Shown piece by piece: positions 47,596 to 57,470 of a stretch of 64,000 bases of DNA. Position 1 is the first letter of the stretch. Each line of letters begins with the position of its first letter. This DNA is from Neptuniibacter victor (GTDB lineage: Bacteria > Pseudomonadota > Gammaproteobacteria > Pseudomonadales > Balneatricaceae), in assembly GCA_027943745.1 (NCBI GenBank), contig AP025763.1, forward strand, positions 3,224,001 through 3,288,000. The letters are read 5' to 3'. A program made the position numbers and the translations under genes. The notes under the pieces are model-generated. The model searched no databases, was not told the origin of the DNA, and saw nothing but the letters and a program-made list of their open reading frames with translations.

Positions 47596-48405
47596 TTATG
47601 CAAATAGCTCTTTTAATTTTTCACCTGGATCCGCAGCACGCATAAACGCTTCGCCGACAAGGAAACTATGCACGTTATGCGCTCTCATCGCAGCAACATC
47701 GTCAACACTATGAATGCCACTTTCCGTCACAACGATGCGATCGTCCGGGATTGAACTTAGCAAATCGTAGGTGTTATTCAACGTCACCTCAAAAGTATGC
47801 AGGTTTCGGTTATTGATACCAATCAAACGCGTATTCAAAGGAAGCGTACGCTGCAGCTCTTCCGCACCATGCACCTCAATCAAAACATCCATCCCTAACT
47901 CTTGCGCCAAACCATTCAAATCAGCCATCTGCTGATCACCCAAGGCAGAAGCAATAAGAAGAATACAGTCAGCACCGATCGCGCGCGCTTCATACACTTG
48001 ATATGGATCGACAATAAAGTCTTTTCTAATCACAGGCAGAGAGCATGCTGCTCTCGCTTGCATTAGATAAGCTTCACTACCATGAAAATAATCTTTATCT
48101 GTTAATACCGATAAACAGCTCGCGCCACCCAGCTCATAAGATTTCGCAATATCAGCAGGTATAAATGGATCTCTCAACAAGCCTTTAGAAGGACTCTGTT
48201 TTTTTGCTTCAGCAATAACCGCCGAACGCCCCTCTGCGATTGATTTCGCCATATTTTGAACGAAACCTCTCGGATCAAAGGCAGTGCCTTTCTGGTCTGC
48301 AATTTTAGCCTGCAAGTCAGCAATAGAAACGTTTGGCTGACGCTCAGCAACCTCTTCGGCCTTACGCGCTAATATTTTTTTTAAAATTGTTGGAGTATCA
48401 GACAT
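47596..48405 (-). CDS. trpC: Indole-3-glycerol-phosphate synthase
   Basis: TIM-barrel enzyme closing the indole ring from CdRP in tryptophan synthesis. 269 residues with [45 protein letters not shown] and [12 protein letters not shown]. It is monofunctional: no fused TrpF domain. 3 nt after trpD. Confidence 0.97.
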   Translation of the reverse strand: MSDTPTILKKILARKAEEVAERQPNVSIADLQAKIADQKGTAFDPRGFVQNMAKSIAEGRSAVIAEAKKQSPSKGLLRDPFIPADIAKSYELGGASCLSVLTDKDYFHGSEAYLMQARAACSLPVIRKDFIVDPYQVYEARAIGADCILLIASALGDQQMADLNGLAQELGMDVLIEVHGAEELQRTLPLNTRLIGINNRNLHTFEVTLNNTYDLLSSIPDDRIVVTESGIHSVDDVAAMRAHNVHSFLVGEAFMRAADPGEKLKELFA

Positions 48406-48408
48406 TAC

Positions 48409-49431
48409 TTAACCTTTAAATGCTTGACTGTAATCAGCTAACTCTTGCACTTTGGCAGCCGCTGCACCACTTAGAATTACTTCTTTTGCAGTCGCTACAC
48501 CCTCTTTTAAACTTGAAGCAAGGTCAGCTGCATAGATCGCAGCCCCAGCATTCAAAGCGATCATATCTACAGCTTTCATATTCTCACCCGCGAAAGCGTC
48601 ATTGATCAATCCTAAGCTCTCGGAAGAGCTCTGCACTTGCAAACCGTCTAGGCTCTGAACCTGAAGTCCTGCGTCCTCAGCAGTAAGCGTATATTCGCTT
48701 ACCTGACCATCTTTTAACTCAGCTACAAATGTGTCACCCGCCAAACTAATCTCATCCAAACCTTCAGCCGCGTGCACCACCATTGCATGCACCGCACCCA
48801 ACGATTTAAGCGCTTCTGCCATCGGCTTACATAGCGACTTATCAAACACACCCAAGAGATAATGCTTCGCTCCAGCAGGGTTCGTCAGCGGCCCCAAGAT
48901 ATTAAACAAGGTACGTAACGACATCTCTTTACGAGGTCCTATCGCATGTTTCATCGCACTGTGGTGCTGCGGAGCAAACATGAAACCCAATCCAATATTT
49001 TCGATACAGGAAGCCACTTGTTCAGGCGTAAGCGCTAAATTAATGCCCGCTGTTTCGAGCAGGTCGGCAGAACCAGAACTAGAGGAAACTGATCGATTAC
49101 CATGTTTCGCAACATGCCCTCCGGCAGCGGCGACAACAAACGAACAAGCACTTGAAACGTTGAACAAATTCGCACTATCGCCACCCGTTCCAACAATATC
49201 CACTGCATTAGGTACGGTGATATGGACAGGAATCGCCAACTCACGCATCGCGTCAGCAGCTCCTGTAATCTCTCCCACTGTTTCGCCTTTCATCCTAAGC
49301 GCAATTAACAAACCGCCAATCTGTGCATCGGTCGCATTGCCCGTCATAATCTGCTGCATAACCAACTTCATTTGCGGCTCAGACAAATCTTTTTGGTCCA
49401 CAACGGTTGCCAACGCTTGTTTAATATCCAT
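48409..49431 (-). CDS. trpD: Anthranilate phosphoribosyltransferase
   Basis: Transfers the phosphoribosyl group from PRPP to anthranilate. 340 residues with the diphosphate-binding [33 protein letters not shown] and the metal-binding EGLDEISL. 25 nt after trpG. Confidence 0.97.
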   Translation of the reverse strand: MDIKQALATVVDQKDLSEPQMKLVMQQIMTGNATDAQIGGLLIALRMKGETVGEITGAADAMRELAIPVHITVPNAVDIVGTGGDSANLFNVSSACSFVVAAAGGHVAKHGNRSVSSSSGSADLLETAGINLALTPEQVASCIENIGLGFMFAPQHHSAMKHAIGPRKEMSLRTLFNILGPLTNPAGAKHYLLGVFDKSLCKPMAEALKSLGAVHAMVVHAAEGLDEISLAGDTFVAELKDGQVSEYTLTAEDAGLQVQSLDGLQVQSSSESLGLINDAFAGENMKAVDMIALNAGAAIYAADLASSLKEGVATAKEVILSGAAAAKVQELADYSQAFKG

Positions 49432-49456
49432 AAGACTACCCTTTTAAACCACTCAG

Positions 49457-50041
49457 TTATTTTGTTCGCTTCAGAAAATTCGCTAACAGCTCATGTCCCT
49501 GCTCAGTCAAAATTGATTCCGGGTGAAATTGCACCCCTTCAATATCAAGCTCTTTATGACGAACACCCATAATTTCATCAACATTCCCTTCGGCGTCTTG
49601 CGTCCACGAAGTCACTTCTAAGCATTCAGGCAAACTATCCTGATCTATTACCAATGAGTGATAACGTGTTACCTCAACCGGATTACTTAAATCCTCAAAT
49701 ACCGCGTTATCATGATGATAAACAGGGGACGTTTTCCCATGCATCACCTGTTTCGCTCGAACAACGTTCCCACCAAACGCCTGACCGATACTTTGATGCC
49801 CTAAACAGATACCGAGTATTGGCAGTTTGCCGGCAAAATGCTTAATTGCTGCCACCGATATGCCTGCTTCGCTTGGGGTACAAGGGCCTGGCGATATAAC
49901 AAGATGATCGGGCGCTAACGCCTCAATCTCTTCAATTGTTATTTCATCATTTCGGAACACCCGAACATCAGCACCAAGCTCACCAAAATACTGGACGACG
50001 TTATAGGTAAAGGAGTCGTAGTTATCAATCATCAAAAGCAT
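49457..50041 (-). CDS. trpG: Anthranilate synthase component II (glutamine amidotransferase)
   Basis: Supplies ammonia from glutamine to TrpE. 194 residues with the class I amidotransferase nucleophile Cys79 in GICLGHQ, the [12 protein letters not shown] oxyanion loop and [14 protein letters not shown] (catalytic His). The same protein could serve p-aminobenzoate synthesis (PabA), as in many relatives. Confidence 0.96.
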   Translation of the reverse strand: MLLMIDNYDSFTYNVVQYFGELGADVRVFRNDEITIEEIEALAPDHLVISPGPCTPSEAGISVAAIKHFAGKLPILGICLGHQSIGQAFGGNVVRAKQVMHGKTSPVYHHDNAVFEDLSNPVEVTRYHSLVIDQDSLPECLEVTSWTQDAEGNVDEIMGVRHKELDIEGVQFHPESILTEQGHELLANFLKRTK

Positions 50042-50126
50042 TACTTAACACTCCCAAAACATCTGGTTAAAACGACAATAGGCGCTGATCGATTAGAAGC
50101 ATTTAGCCCTTTAGAAATACTCTTCA

Positions 50127-51611
50127 TCACAAGTTATCCAAACCTTTCTCGACCATAGCGACAGCACTAAAAATAGCGCGCCCTTTGTTCATTGTTTCTT
50201 TCCACTCTAAACGAGGAACAGAATCTGCAACAACACCCGCTCCGGCCTGGATATGAAGTACATCATCCTTAATAACGGCGGTTCTTATTGCGATTGCAGT
50301 ATCCATATTTCCATTCCAAGATAGATAGCCAACTGCACCACCATAGACACCACGCTTTACTGACTCCATCTCATCAATAATTTCCATCGCCCGCACTTTA
50401 GGTGCACCACTTAATGTACCTGCGGGTAATGTTGCTCGCAGCACATCCATCGACGACACATCAGGTTTCAGCGTCGCATTCACATTAGAAACAATATGCA
50501 TCACGTGAGAATAACGCTCGATGACCATTTTATCTGTCAGCTCTACACCACCTATTTCGGCCACACGCCCGACATCATTTCGGCCTAGATCAATCAACAT
50601 AAGATGCTCAGCAATCTCCTTTGGATCAGCAAGCAACTCTTTTTCCATCGCTAAATCTTCATCCGGTGTTAGGCCTCGCTTGCGCGTACCAGCAATAGGG
50701 CGAACACTCACCTGACCATCTTCAACCCGGGCCAAAATTTCTGGAGATGAACCCACAACATGAAAATCATCCAGATTTAAAACATACATATAAGGCGAAG
50801 GGTTTAAGCAGCGCAGCGCTCGATATAGATCCAACGGTTTGCTCGTAAAAGGAATCGACATCCGCTGAGATATAACGCACTGCATGATATCTCCATCCAG
50901 TACGTACTCTTTTATCTTCTCCACAGAATCCATAAAAGCCTGTTCGCCAAAACTAGACTTAAATTCGGCTTCATTAACGATTCTCTGCTGTTCAACTGGC
51001 GTCTCATCATATGGCGTTGCAGCCCTTAACTGAGCAACCAGCTGATCCAAACGGACTTCAGCCTCGGTATAAGCATTTTCTTCAGCGGGATCTGCGTGAC
51101 AGATCAACACTAATTTCCCTGCCAAATTATCAAACACGACCACTTCGTCTGAGACCATTAGCAGAATATCAGGCGTTCCCAAAACATCTTCTGGGCAGCT
51201 ATCTTTAAGGCGCTTTTCAACATAACGAACACAATCGTAGCCAAAATACCCTACCAGCCCACCATTAAAGCGAGGCATCCCTTCCAACTCTGGCACGCGG
51301 TAACGCTGCTGAAATGATTCTACAAATTCAAGAGGATCTTCCACCTCATATTGTTCAGATAACTCCCCCTCTTGATAAATAGAGACCTGCTCACCATGAA
51401 CTTTGAGGATTGTTTTACAAGGCAAACCAATAATCGAGTATCGCCCCCAAGTTTCACCACCCTCAACAGATTCAAGAAGGTAGCTATAGGGAGCATTGGC
51501 CAGTTTTTTATATGTCGAAAGCGGCGTATCTAAATCAGCAAGCACTTCTCGCGTGACAGGGATACGATTGTAATCTTGTGCGGACAGTTCCGCGAACTGT
51601 TCAGGAGTCAT
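50127..51611 (-). CDS. trpE: Anthranilate synthase component I
   Basis: Converts chorismate and ammonia to anthranilate. 494 residues; the N-terminal feedback region includes [15 protein letters not shown] (the Ser is part of the Trp-binding motif), and the catalytic domain shows [23 protein letters not shown] and [11 protein letters not shown]. First gene of the trpE-G-D-C run. The upstream region carries no visible Trp-codon leader peptide, so control differs from enteric attenuation. Confidence 0.97.
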   Translation of the reverse strand: MTPEQFAELSAQDYNRIPVTREVLADLDTPLSTYKKLANAPYSYLLESVEGGETWGRYSIIGLPCKTILKVHGEQVSIYQEGELSEQYEVEDPLEFVESFQQRYRVPELEGMPRFNGGLVGYFGYDCVRYVEKRLKDSCPEDVLGTPDILLMVSDEVVVFDNLAGKLVLICHADPAEENAYTEAEVRLDQLVAQLRAATPYDETPVEQQRIVNEAEFKSSFGEQAFMDSVEKIKEYVLDGDIMQCVISQRMSIPFTSKPLDLYRALRCLNPSPYMYVLNLDDFHVVGSSPEILARVEDGQVSVRPIAGTRKRGLTPDEDLAMEKELLADPKEIAEHLMLIDLGRNDVGRVAEIGGVELTDKMVIERYSHVMHIVSNVNATLKPDVSSMDVLRATLPAGTLSGAPKVRAMEIIDEMESVKRGVYGGAVGYLSWNGNMDTAIAIRTAVIKDDVLHIQAGAGVVADSVPRLEWKETMNKGRAIFSAVAMVEKGLDNL

Positions 51612-51916
51612 GTTGGTCTCTCATAATGCCGGTATTATCTAAAAGTTAAAGGCGTACTGAGCAGACGAATCAAAGAGAGGAGAAGTAATCATCAACAACG
51701 CTGGACAGCGCGTGATTTAAATATTTGACTGATTATTCATTCAATCAGTTATACCAAACCTACCTACATTAATGTCTGCCAAAGTAAAAATCAGACACGC
51801 CATCGCCATCGTTCTCCCGTCAGGAGTAAACGTTCGATCGCGGCATCATTTTTTTGCATTGCTATAGCAAATGGCATCACGTTAGGCTTAGGTTAAATTT
51901 ATGGATAAGCAAACAA
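51612..51916 (-). promoter_or_regulatory. trpE upstream region with extended -10 and inverted repeat
   Basis: About 300 bases without a gene. On the minus strand an extended -10 (TGG then TATAAC, 51748-51756) is followed at once by a 7-bp inverted repeat, ACTGATT/AATCAGT (51728-51749), so the repeat sits at the transcription start like that of gyrA. The rest, toward nhaA, shows nothing I can support except AT-rich sequence. Confidence 0.4.
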
Positions 51917-51952
51917 TATAGCAGCGGTTAATTTGAATCAACCGCTGCTATA
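51917..51952 (-). terminator. Hairpin terminator after nhaA
   Basis: A perfect 13-bp stem TATAGCAGCGGTT/AACCGCTGCTATA with a 10-nt loop lies 20 nt after nhaA. The T-run after it is short and broken, so termination strength is uncertain. Confidence 0.65.
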
Positions 51953-51971
51953 GAGGATTGAGACTTTTTTA

Positions 51972-53147
51972 TTAGGCTTTATCTTTTTTTGCCCCCATCC
52001 AAAGTAGCAAATAGCCTAATATTGCTGAAGCAAACGAACCGATAAGAATAGCAAGTTTATCAGCCGACTCGAACAGAGCCTCCATGCCTTCATAAGCAAG
52101 CGAATCTATAAACAAGCTCATGGTAAAGCCGATGCCTGTTAATATAGAAACTGCATATATGGACAACCAAGTACTCCCTTCTGGTTTTTGACTCCAACCC
52201 AGCAATATCGCAACCGCACTAAATACAAAGACGCCAATCTGCTTACCAAAAAACAATCCCATCATAATCCCCATCGGAACAGGCTCTGCTAATTTTTCAA
52301 TTGACAGTCCTTCGAGGGAAACCCCAGCATTCGCAAATGCAAAAACAGGCAGGATCATAAAAACAACCCAGGGATGCAGCGCATGCTCTAATGTTTCAAG
52401 CGGAGAATAACCCGGCTGTTTTTTGTCTCGCATTGGAATCGCAAACGCTAAAACCACCCCGGCAAGTGTTGCATGCACTCCTGATTTAAGCACACTGATC
52501 CAAAGCACTACGCCCACTAGGATATAGGCTGCAATTCGGACTACACCTAAACGATTCATCAAAATCAACGTAATCATAGATACAGTTGCAATGATCAATG
52601 ACTCAACCGACAGATCAACCGTATAAAAAAGAGCAATAATGATGATTGCGCCCAAATCATCGATAATCGCCAGCGTCATCAAAAACAACTTAAGAGAAAC
52701 CGGTACTCTTGAACCCAGTAAAGACAAGACACCTAATGCAAACGCGATATCGGTCGCCGTTGGAATAGCCCAACCACGCATAGCCGCCTCATCACCCGCA
52801 TTAAAATAAGTAAATACCAGTGCAGGCACAACCATCCCGCCTATTGCGGCAACCCCTGGCAATACAATTTGCGAAGGCTGAGATAACTGCCCCGTTAGTA
52901 CTTCACGCTTTACTTCCAACCCAACTAAGAAAAAGAACACCGCCATCAAGCCGTCGTTTATCCACAACAGCAGCGGCTTAGCCAATTGAAGTTCACCTAC
53001 GCGCACCTCAACAGGAAGCTGCAAAACAGCCATATAAGATTGATCAAGAAAGGTATTAGCCATCAACATAGCCAATAACATGGCAAAAATCAGAAGAATT
53101 CCACCAGCGGATTCATGCTTAATAAATGATTGGATTACTGCAGGCAT
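51972..53147 (-). CDS. nhaA: Na+/H+ antiporter NhaA
   Basis: Electrogenic antiporter exporting Na+ (or Li+) against H+ at alkaline pH. 391 residues, twelve expected membrane segments. The essential aspartates match E. coli numbering exactly: Asp133 in ATDIAF and Asp163/Asp164 in IIDDLGA. GAGGAG precedes the ATG. It interrupts the otherwise Pseudomonas-like order rpe-gph-trpE, and it has a structured leader with an intrinsic terminator, suggesting control by read-through. Confidence 0.97.
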   Translation of the reverse strand: MPAVIQSFIKHESAGGILLIFAMLLAMLMANTFLDQSYMAVLQLPVEVRVGELQLAKPLLLWINDGLMAVFFFLVGLEVKREVLTGQLSQPSQIVLPGVAAIGGMVVPALVFTYFNAGDEAAMRGWAIPTATDIAFALGVLSLLGSRVPVSLKLFLMTLAIIDDLGAIIIIALFYTVDLSVESLIIATVSMITLILMNRLGVVRIAAYILVGVVLWISVLKSGVHATLAGVVLAFAIPMRDKKQPGYSPLETLEHALHPWVVFMILPVFAFANAGVSLEGLSIEKLAEPVPMGIMMGLFFGKQIGVFVFSAVAILLGWSQKPEGSTWLSIYAVSILTGIGFTMSLFIDSLAYEGMEALFESADKLAILIGSFASAILGYLLLWMGAKKDKA

Positions 53148-53183
53148 AATACACTCCTCAAAACGAAGCCATTTTAGGCACCG

Positions 53184-53294
53184 AAAAAAAAGCCCCGGTA
53201 AACCGGGGCATACAAGTGCTGTGATAAGATTCTGCTATGTCTTAAACTCTTCAACTTAGCAGTACAAGTCATTATCAAATGGGGGATGACTTGT
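53184..53294 (-). promoter_or_regulatory. Structured nhaA leader with terminator, candidate cation riboswitch
   Basis: Read on the minus strand: a 9-bp stem ACAAGTCAT/ATGACTTGT (53286-53294 with 53264-53272, 13-nt loop containing CCCCC), a 6-bp stem CTGCTA/TAGCAG (53257-53262 with 53232-53237), then a GCCCCGGT/ACCGGGGC hairpin (53192-53209) followed by eight T. The terminator ends 37 nt before the nhaA start. A second ACTTGT (53212-53217) next to the terminator could pair with the 5' strand of the first stem, and the loop CCCCC could pair with terminator G residues, so alternative folds exist. Lithium- and sodium-sensing riboswitches of the nhaA-I/II type are known upstream of nhaA; whether this belongs to one of them is not shown. 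Confidence 0.65.
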
Positions 53295-53330
53295 GAGCTT
53301 GTATAAGGTTAGCCCAGACCCTAAAACAAG

Positions 53331-53366
53331 AAAAATCGATTTTAGTTACCCTAAAGATCGATTTTT
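53331..53366 (-). terminator. Intrinsic terminator of rpe-gph
   Basis: A 10-bp AT-rich stem AAAAATCGAT/ATCGATTTTT (53357-53366 with 53331-53340) with a 16-nt loop ends in five T, 28 nt after gph. A TTGTTT-18-TATACA pair further downstream (about 53300-53330) may be the nhaA promoter. Confidence 0.7.
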
Positions 53367-53393
53367 ATGTAGATAAAATATTAAGCAGTATGG

Positions 53394-54068
53394 CTACAGC
53401 AACATATCTAAGCGCTCGACCATCAGATCAGGGTCTGACATAGCAATATCTTCCCCATGGTTATAGCCATAAGGCACACATGCTATAGCACAGCCCGCAG
53501 CCCTGGCTGCATTTACATCACTTATTGAATCACCCACCATCAACGTTTCAGCAGGAGACACCTCAAAGCGCCGCATAATTTCTTGCAACGGCAGCGGGTC
53601 CGGCTTTTTTTTGGCAAGGCTATCACCGCCCAACACAGCACCAAAGAAATGATCAATCTTCATGCCCGATAGAAGGTGATGCGTAAAATTAATGGGCTTA
53701 TTGGTCACCAACCCCATGGGAACGCCCGCTTCCCGCAATCCCTGTAAACAACGAAGCACCCCCGGATAGATAACACTATCACCGGCAGTCGATTCACCGT
53801 AAAACTGCAAAAACAGCGCATAGGCCTTTTCAAAAAGGGGATCATCCGCATCACTGGGACATATATGATCAGCCAATGCTCGCTTAACAAGCATTGGCGC
53901 CCCATTCCCGACCCAACAACGTACTTTTTCTACGCCTGCAGCAGGGAGCGACAATGCCATTAACATGCGATCTACGGCGCTAGCCAAATCAGGCACACTA
54001 TCAACCAGTGTGCCATCTAAATCAAAGAGGACGAGTTTAGGATACTGCCCTTCAAATAGGTGCCGCAC
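53394..54068 (-). CDS. gph: Phosphoglycolate phosphatase
   Basis: HAD hydrolase removing phosphate from 2-phosphoglycolate, a by-product of DNA repair. 224 residues with LFDLDGTLVDS (14-24), GLVTNKP and MVGDSISDVNAA. The order rpe-gph on one strand, 2 nt apart, supports this name over MupP, which is at 6.8 kb. Confidence 0.94.
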   Translation of the reverse strand: MRHLFEGQYPKLVLFDLDGTLVDSVPDLASAVDRMLMALSLPAAGVEKVRCWVGNGAPMLVKRALADHICPSDADDPLFEKAYALFLQFYGESTAGDSVIYPGVLRCLQGLREAGVPMGLVTNKPINFTHHLLSGMKIDHFFGAVLGGDSLAKKKPDPLPLQEIMRRFEVSPAETLMVGDSISDVNAARAAGCAIACVPYGYNHGEDIAMSDPDLMVERLDMLL

Positions 54069-54070
54069 GC

Positions 54071-54745
54071 TTACTGCCCAACAAGCGCCAACTGCTCGCG
54101 CATTTTTTCAATAGTCGCCGTGTAATCATCGGTATTGAATATTGCTGAACCCGCAACAAACGTGTCCGCCCCCGCTTCAGCGATCTCACGGATATTGCCA
54201 ACTCCAACACCTCCATCGATCTCAAGACGAATGTCAAAACCGCTATTATCAATAATCTCACGCGCCTGCCTTAGCTTATCCAACGTCCCTGGAATGAACT
54301 TCTGACCACCAAAACCGGGGTTCACTGACATCAACAACACCATATCAACTTTATCCAGCACGTATTCCAAATGACTTAACGGTGTAGCAGGATTAAAAAC
54401 TAAGCCTGATTTACAACCGCCATCACGGATCATTTGCAGCGAACGATCTACATGTTCAGACCCTTCAGGATGGAAAGTAATATAGCTAGCACCCGCTTCA
54501 ATAAAGTCACCGATAATACGATCAACCGGTTTCACCATTAAATGCACATCAATTGGCGCTGTTACACCATGCTTTCTCAATGCAGTACACACCATTGGCC
54601 CAATAGTAAGATTTGGCACGTAATGGTTATCCATCACATCGAAATGAACAATATCTGCTCCAGAAGCCAGTACGTTATCCACCTCTTCACCCAAACGAGC
54701 AAAATCTGCAGATAAAATTGAAGGGGCTATTTTGAAATCAGGCAT
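54071..54745 (-). CDS. rpe: Ribulose-phosphate 3-epimerase
   Basis: Interconverts ribulose 5-phosphate and xylulose 5-phosphate in the pentose phosphate pathway. 224 residues, TIM barrel, with [30 protein letters not shown] (metal His/Asp), [14 protein letters not shown] and EIDGGVG. First gene of rpe-gph, divergent from the DUF3530 gene. Confidence 0.97.
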   Translation of the reverse strand: MPDFKIAPSILSADFARLGEEVDNVLASGADIVHFDVMDNHYVPNLTIGPMVCTALRKHGVTAPIDVHLMVKPVDRIIGDFIEAGASYITFHPEGSEHVDRSLQMIRDGGCKSGLVFNPATPLSHLEYVLDKVDMVLLMSVNPGFGGQKFIPGTLDKLRQAREIIDNSGFDIRLEIDGGVGVGNIREIAEAGADTFVAGSAIFNTDDYTATIEKMREQLALVGQ

Positions 54746-54833
54746 GGTTTCTTGTCCAATATATAAAATTTGGACCTATTTTAGCGGAGCAAGCATCTTG
54801 CTGTCAGCCAGCTTCTTACTCATAATCCCAATT

Positions 54834-55946
54834 ATGAAAATTATTTTATCAATTTTTACCTTTATTTTGCTTTTCGCCTCATACAGCCATGCTGCTGAAG
54901 AGAACGAAGCCGCTGCGAGTACTGCACAGCCTTCGCTCGCTGAGATTCCGCGCACTGAGCCCAACATTGAGCAAAACCAGATCCAAGAACTACTGAAATT
55001 CAAAACACCCGAGACCGAAATTTTACAACTCGATACCGGTAAAGAGGGCGAACAACTTATCGCCTTTTACCAAACAGAGGGCAGCGGTATAAAACAAGGG
55101 GGCATTATTATGTTCCCGGATCAGAACACTCATATGGACTGGCCCGATAACTTAAACTATCTCCGCGAAGGGCTTTCAAACTATGGTTGGTATACATTGT
55201 CTATCTACCTTCCAAGACCCAAAAAAGACAAAATACCCAAACGCACGCTTCCCGTACTCTCTGCAATAAACCCTGCACAAGCAGACACCCAAACAGCTCA
55301 AGATGATGAGTCAGAACAGCCAGCTGAAACTGAAGACACTAACGACAGTGCACCTGCTGAACCCACTGAAGAAACGCAAGCAGAAACACCAACAGACGAA
55401 GCAGAGTCACCAAACGAAGAACCGGAAGAGACTTATGCTGAAAAAAGTGATCGCCTAGGAAGTACGGCAATAGCTCATATGGTGCAGACAGAAAGCCTAA
55501 GCAGATTTATAGTCATGGGTATTGGGACCGGGGCGGTTTGGGCTGCACAATATGTAAAACAACATGAAGAAGAGCAAGATCTACGATTAGTCATGATAAA
55601 TGCTAGAAATCCACAGAAAAGTGACGCTCCAGATCTATTAGCGCTACTGCCAGAGATTTCAAGCACAATTATTGATCTTCACCACAGCCCACGTGGCATG
55701 GATGCGAATAACTACTCACCAGAATCACCTGCCAGACGTCTTCGCCTCGCACGACAAAAACGCATGAACAACTTCCATCAGAGCAGAATGCCTGCGACGT
55801 CAGATAACTGGAAACGCAATAATTCTTGGCTGTTAAAACATACCCGAGGCATGATCAATACTTACATTATTAAAGCCGAGCAAGCCCAACGATCAATCAA
55901 ACTTAACGACAAAGCAACTCAAGACAGGGAAAAAGCACCCGGCTAG
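54834..55946 (+). CDS. DUF3530 family secreted protein
   Basis: I start it at the ATG at 54834 (370 residues), which gives a clean signal peptide (MKIILSIFTFILLFASYSHA); an upstream in-frame ATG at 54732 would overlap rpe. The protein has an alpha/beta-hydrolase-like layout typical of DUF3530: IIMFPDQNTHMDWP near the N-terminus and FIVMGIGTGAVWAAQYV later, where the usual nucleophile Ser is replaced by Gly-Thr-Gly. About residues 148-202 form an acidic low-complexity insert of Glu, Asp, Thr, Pro and Ala. Function unknown. Confidence 0.82.
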   Translation: MKIILSIFTFILLFASYSHAAEENEAAASTAQPSLAEIPRTEPNIEQNQIQELLKFKTPETEILQLDTGKEGEQLIAFYQTEGSGIKQGGIIMFPDQNTHMDWPDNLNYLREGLSNYGWYTLSIYLPRPKKDKIPKRTLPVLSAINPAQADTQTAQDDESEQPAETEDTNDSAPAEPTEETQAETPTDEAESPNEEPEETYAEKSDRLGSTAIAHMVQTESLSRFIVMGIGTGAVWAAQYVKQHEEEQDLRLVMINARNPQKSDAPDLLALLPEISSTIIDLHHSPRGMDANNYSPESPARRLRLARQKRMNNFHQSRMPATSDNWKRNNSWLLKHTRGMINTYIIKAEQAQRSIKLNDKATQDREKAPG

Positions 55947-55966
55947 GAGCTGACAACAATCCTTAG

Positions 55967-56752
55967 CTAGGTTTTTCTCGCTGTCTTGATTCGCTCGTAC
56001 GCAGCTTGAATCTCCTGCGATTTTTCTTTAGCTATTTCAATCATCTCTTCTGGTAACCCTTTGGATACCAATTTATCAGGATGATGCTGACTCATTTGAC
56101 GACGGTAAGCTTTTTTAACCTCTGCATCACTTGCAGCTTCATCAACACCCAAAACAGCGTAAGCATCTTTCAATAGCACAGCACTATCAACGCCAGCTTG
56201 TCCGTGCTGATAAAAATCTCTCTGAGCCTTAACCCTAGCGATAACCTCTTCGACCGTATCCGCCCCAAAATCAAGTAAACGGCACATTTCATCTATAACT
56301 TTTAGCTCGGGTTCACTTACCTCACCATCAGCCATTGCGGCTTGTAGCTGAATTTCGATAAACATCAGCTTTACAGCCGGACGATGCCTCAGCATCACCG
56401 ATAGCGATTTCACCACCTTCGAGACATCAAAGCCTGGATCTTTCCCCTCGGTAAAAAACTCCATTGCTTGGCGACGCCTTGCTTCATCCAAGCGCATCTG
56501 CGCCATCACATCACGCGCAAACTGAATTTCATTTTCAGTCACCCGACCATCAGCCTTAGCAACTTTGCCCATCACGGTAAAGGTCGCCTTAAAAAAGGCC
56601 GCTTGCGGATTGATTGCCGCCACAGCGCCTTTCAAAGCCCGGCTAATCAGAAAACCTACAAACCCACCAAAAATCAGTCCCCAGAAACCACCAGAGAACA
56701 AACCAACAACTGCCCCCAATAAAATAGAAGTCGAATGCTTTTTAACGGACAT
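55967..56752 (-). CDS. djlA: Co-chaperone DjlA-type membrane J-protein
   Basis: I use the ATG at 56752 (261 residues; AGAGGTAGGT just upstream), which places the N-terminal membrane helix (LLGAVVGLFSGGFWGLIFGG) as in E. coli DjlA; an ATG at 56791 overlapping murU is possible. A central TerB-like domain (FTVMGKVAKADGRVTENEI; MADGEVSEPE) is followed by a C-terminal J domain with the HPD motif in QHHPDK, needed to stimulate DnaK. All DjlA parts are present. Confidence 0.93.
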   Translation of the reverse strand: MSVKKHSTSILLGAVVGLFSGGFWGLIFGGFVGFLISRALKGAVAAINPQAAFFKATFTVMGKVAKADGRVTENEIQFARDVMAQMRLDEARRRQAMEFFTEGKDPGFDVSKVVKSLSVMLRHRPAVKLMFIEIQLQAAMADGEVSEPELKVIDEMCRLLDFGADTVEEVIARVKAQRDFYQHGQAGVDSAVLLKDAYAVLGVDEAASDAEVKKAYRRQMSQHHPDKLVSKGLPEEMIEIAKEKSQEIQAAYERIKTARKT

Positions 56753-56780
56753 ACCTACCTCTGTCCCTTTTGTCTGCGCA

Positions 56781-57470
56781 TCAAAAGCCATTTATCTTAT
56801 GCTCCCTTACCAACGTATCTACATATTTTAAACGTTCTGGTGTACCGATATCAGCCCAAAAACCATCGTAGCGCTCCGCACTCACTAAGCCTTTCGCTGT
56901 ACAACTTCGCAAAATGGGCCCTAAGGCATGCTTAGCTCCTAGCTCTAGTGGTGCAAACATCGATGCGGGTAATACACTAACACCACTAAACGTTAACTTT
57001 TCACCCTCGACTAGATCCAACTTACCGCGGTTAACAAAAAAATCGCCCGCAGGGTTATGCTCTGGATTATTCACAAGAACCACATGGGGAGCACAACTGG
57101 CTTGAGACGCTAATTGTGCAAAAGGGTAGTTAGTAAAAACATCGCCATTTACAACCAAGAAGGACTCGTCATCACTTGAGACTAATAATGGCAACGCTTT
57201 GCGAATTCCACCAGCAGTCTCCAGTGGTGCATCTTCTCGAGAATAGCTAATGTCGGCGCCAAACCGTTCTCCTGTACCAAGATAAGCCTCTATCTTGTCA
57301 CCAAGCCATGCATGATTAATTACAATTTCGTTAAAGCCCGCGTCAACAAGGCGACGAATATGATATTCAATCAAGGGAATACCGGCGATTTTCAGTAAGG
57401 GCTTTGGCGTATCCAACGTGAGCGGCCTCATCCTTTTACCCAGACCAGCCGCCAGAATCATCGCTTTCAT
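56781..57470 (-). CDS. murU: N-acetylmuramate alpha-1-phosphate uridylyltransferase
   Basis: Nucleotidyltransferase making UDP-MurNAc directly from MurNAc-1-phosphate in the Pseudomonas-type cell-wall recycling pathway, which bypasses fosfomycin-sensitive MurA. 229 residues with the signature MILAAGLGKRMRPLT (4-18), KPLLKIAG and VVNGDVFTNYPF. It starts inside the amgK stop (ATGA overlap), which distinguishes it from a generic sugar nucleotidyltransferase. Confidence 0.92.
   Translation of the reverse strand: MKAMILAAGLGKRMRPLTLDTPKPLLKIAGIPLIEYHIRRLVDAGFNEIVINHAWLGDKIEAYLGTGERFGADISYSREDAPLETAGGIRKALPLLVSSDDESFLVVNGDVFTNYPFAQLASQASCAPHVVLVNNPEHNPAGDFFVNRGKLDLVEGEKLTFSGVSVLPASMFAPLELGAKHALGPILRSCTAKGLVSAERYDGFWADIGTPERLKYVDTLVREHKINGF

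Noticed and set aside
51612-51780. trp attenuator with leader peptide before trpE
   Set aside because: No short frame with adjacent Trp codons and no terminator/antiterminator pair was found.
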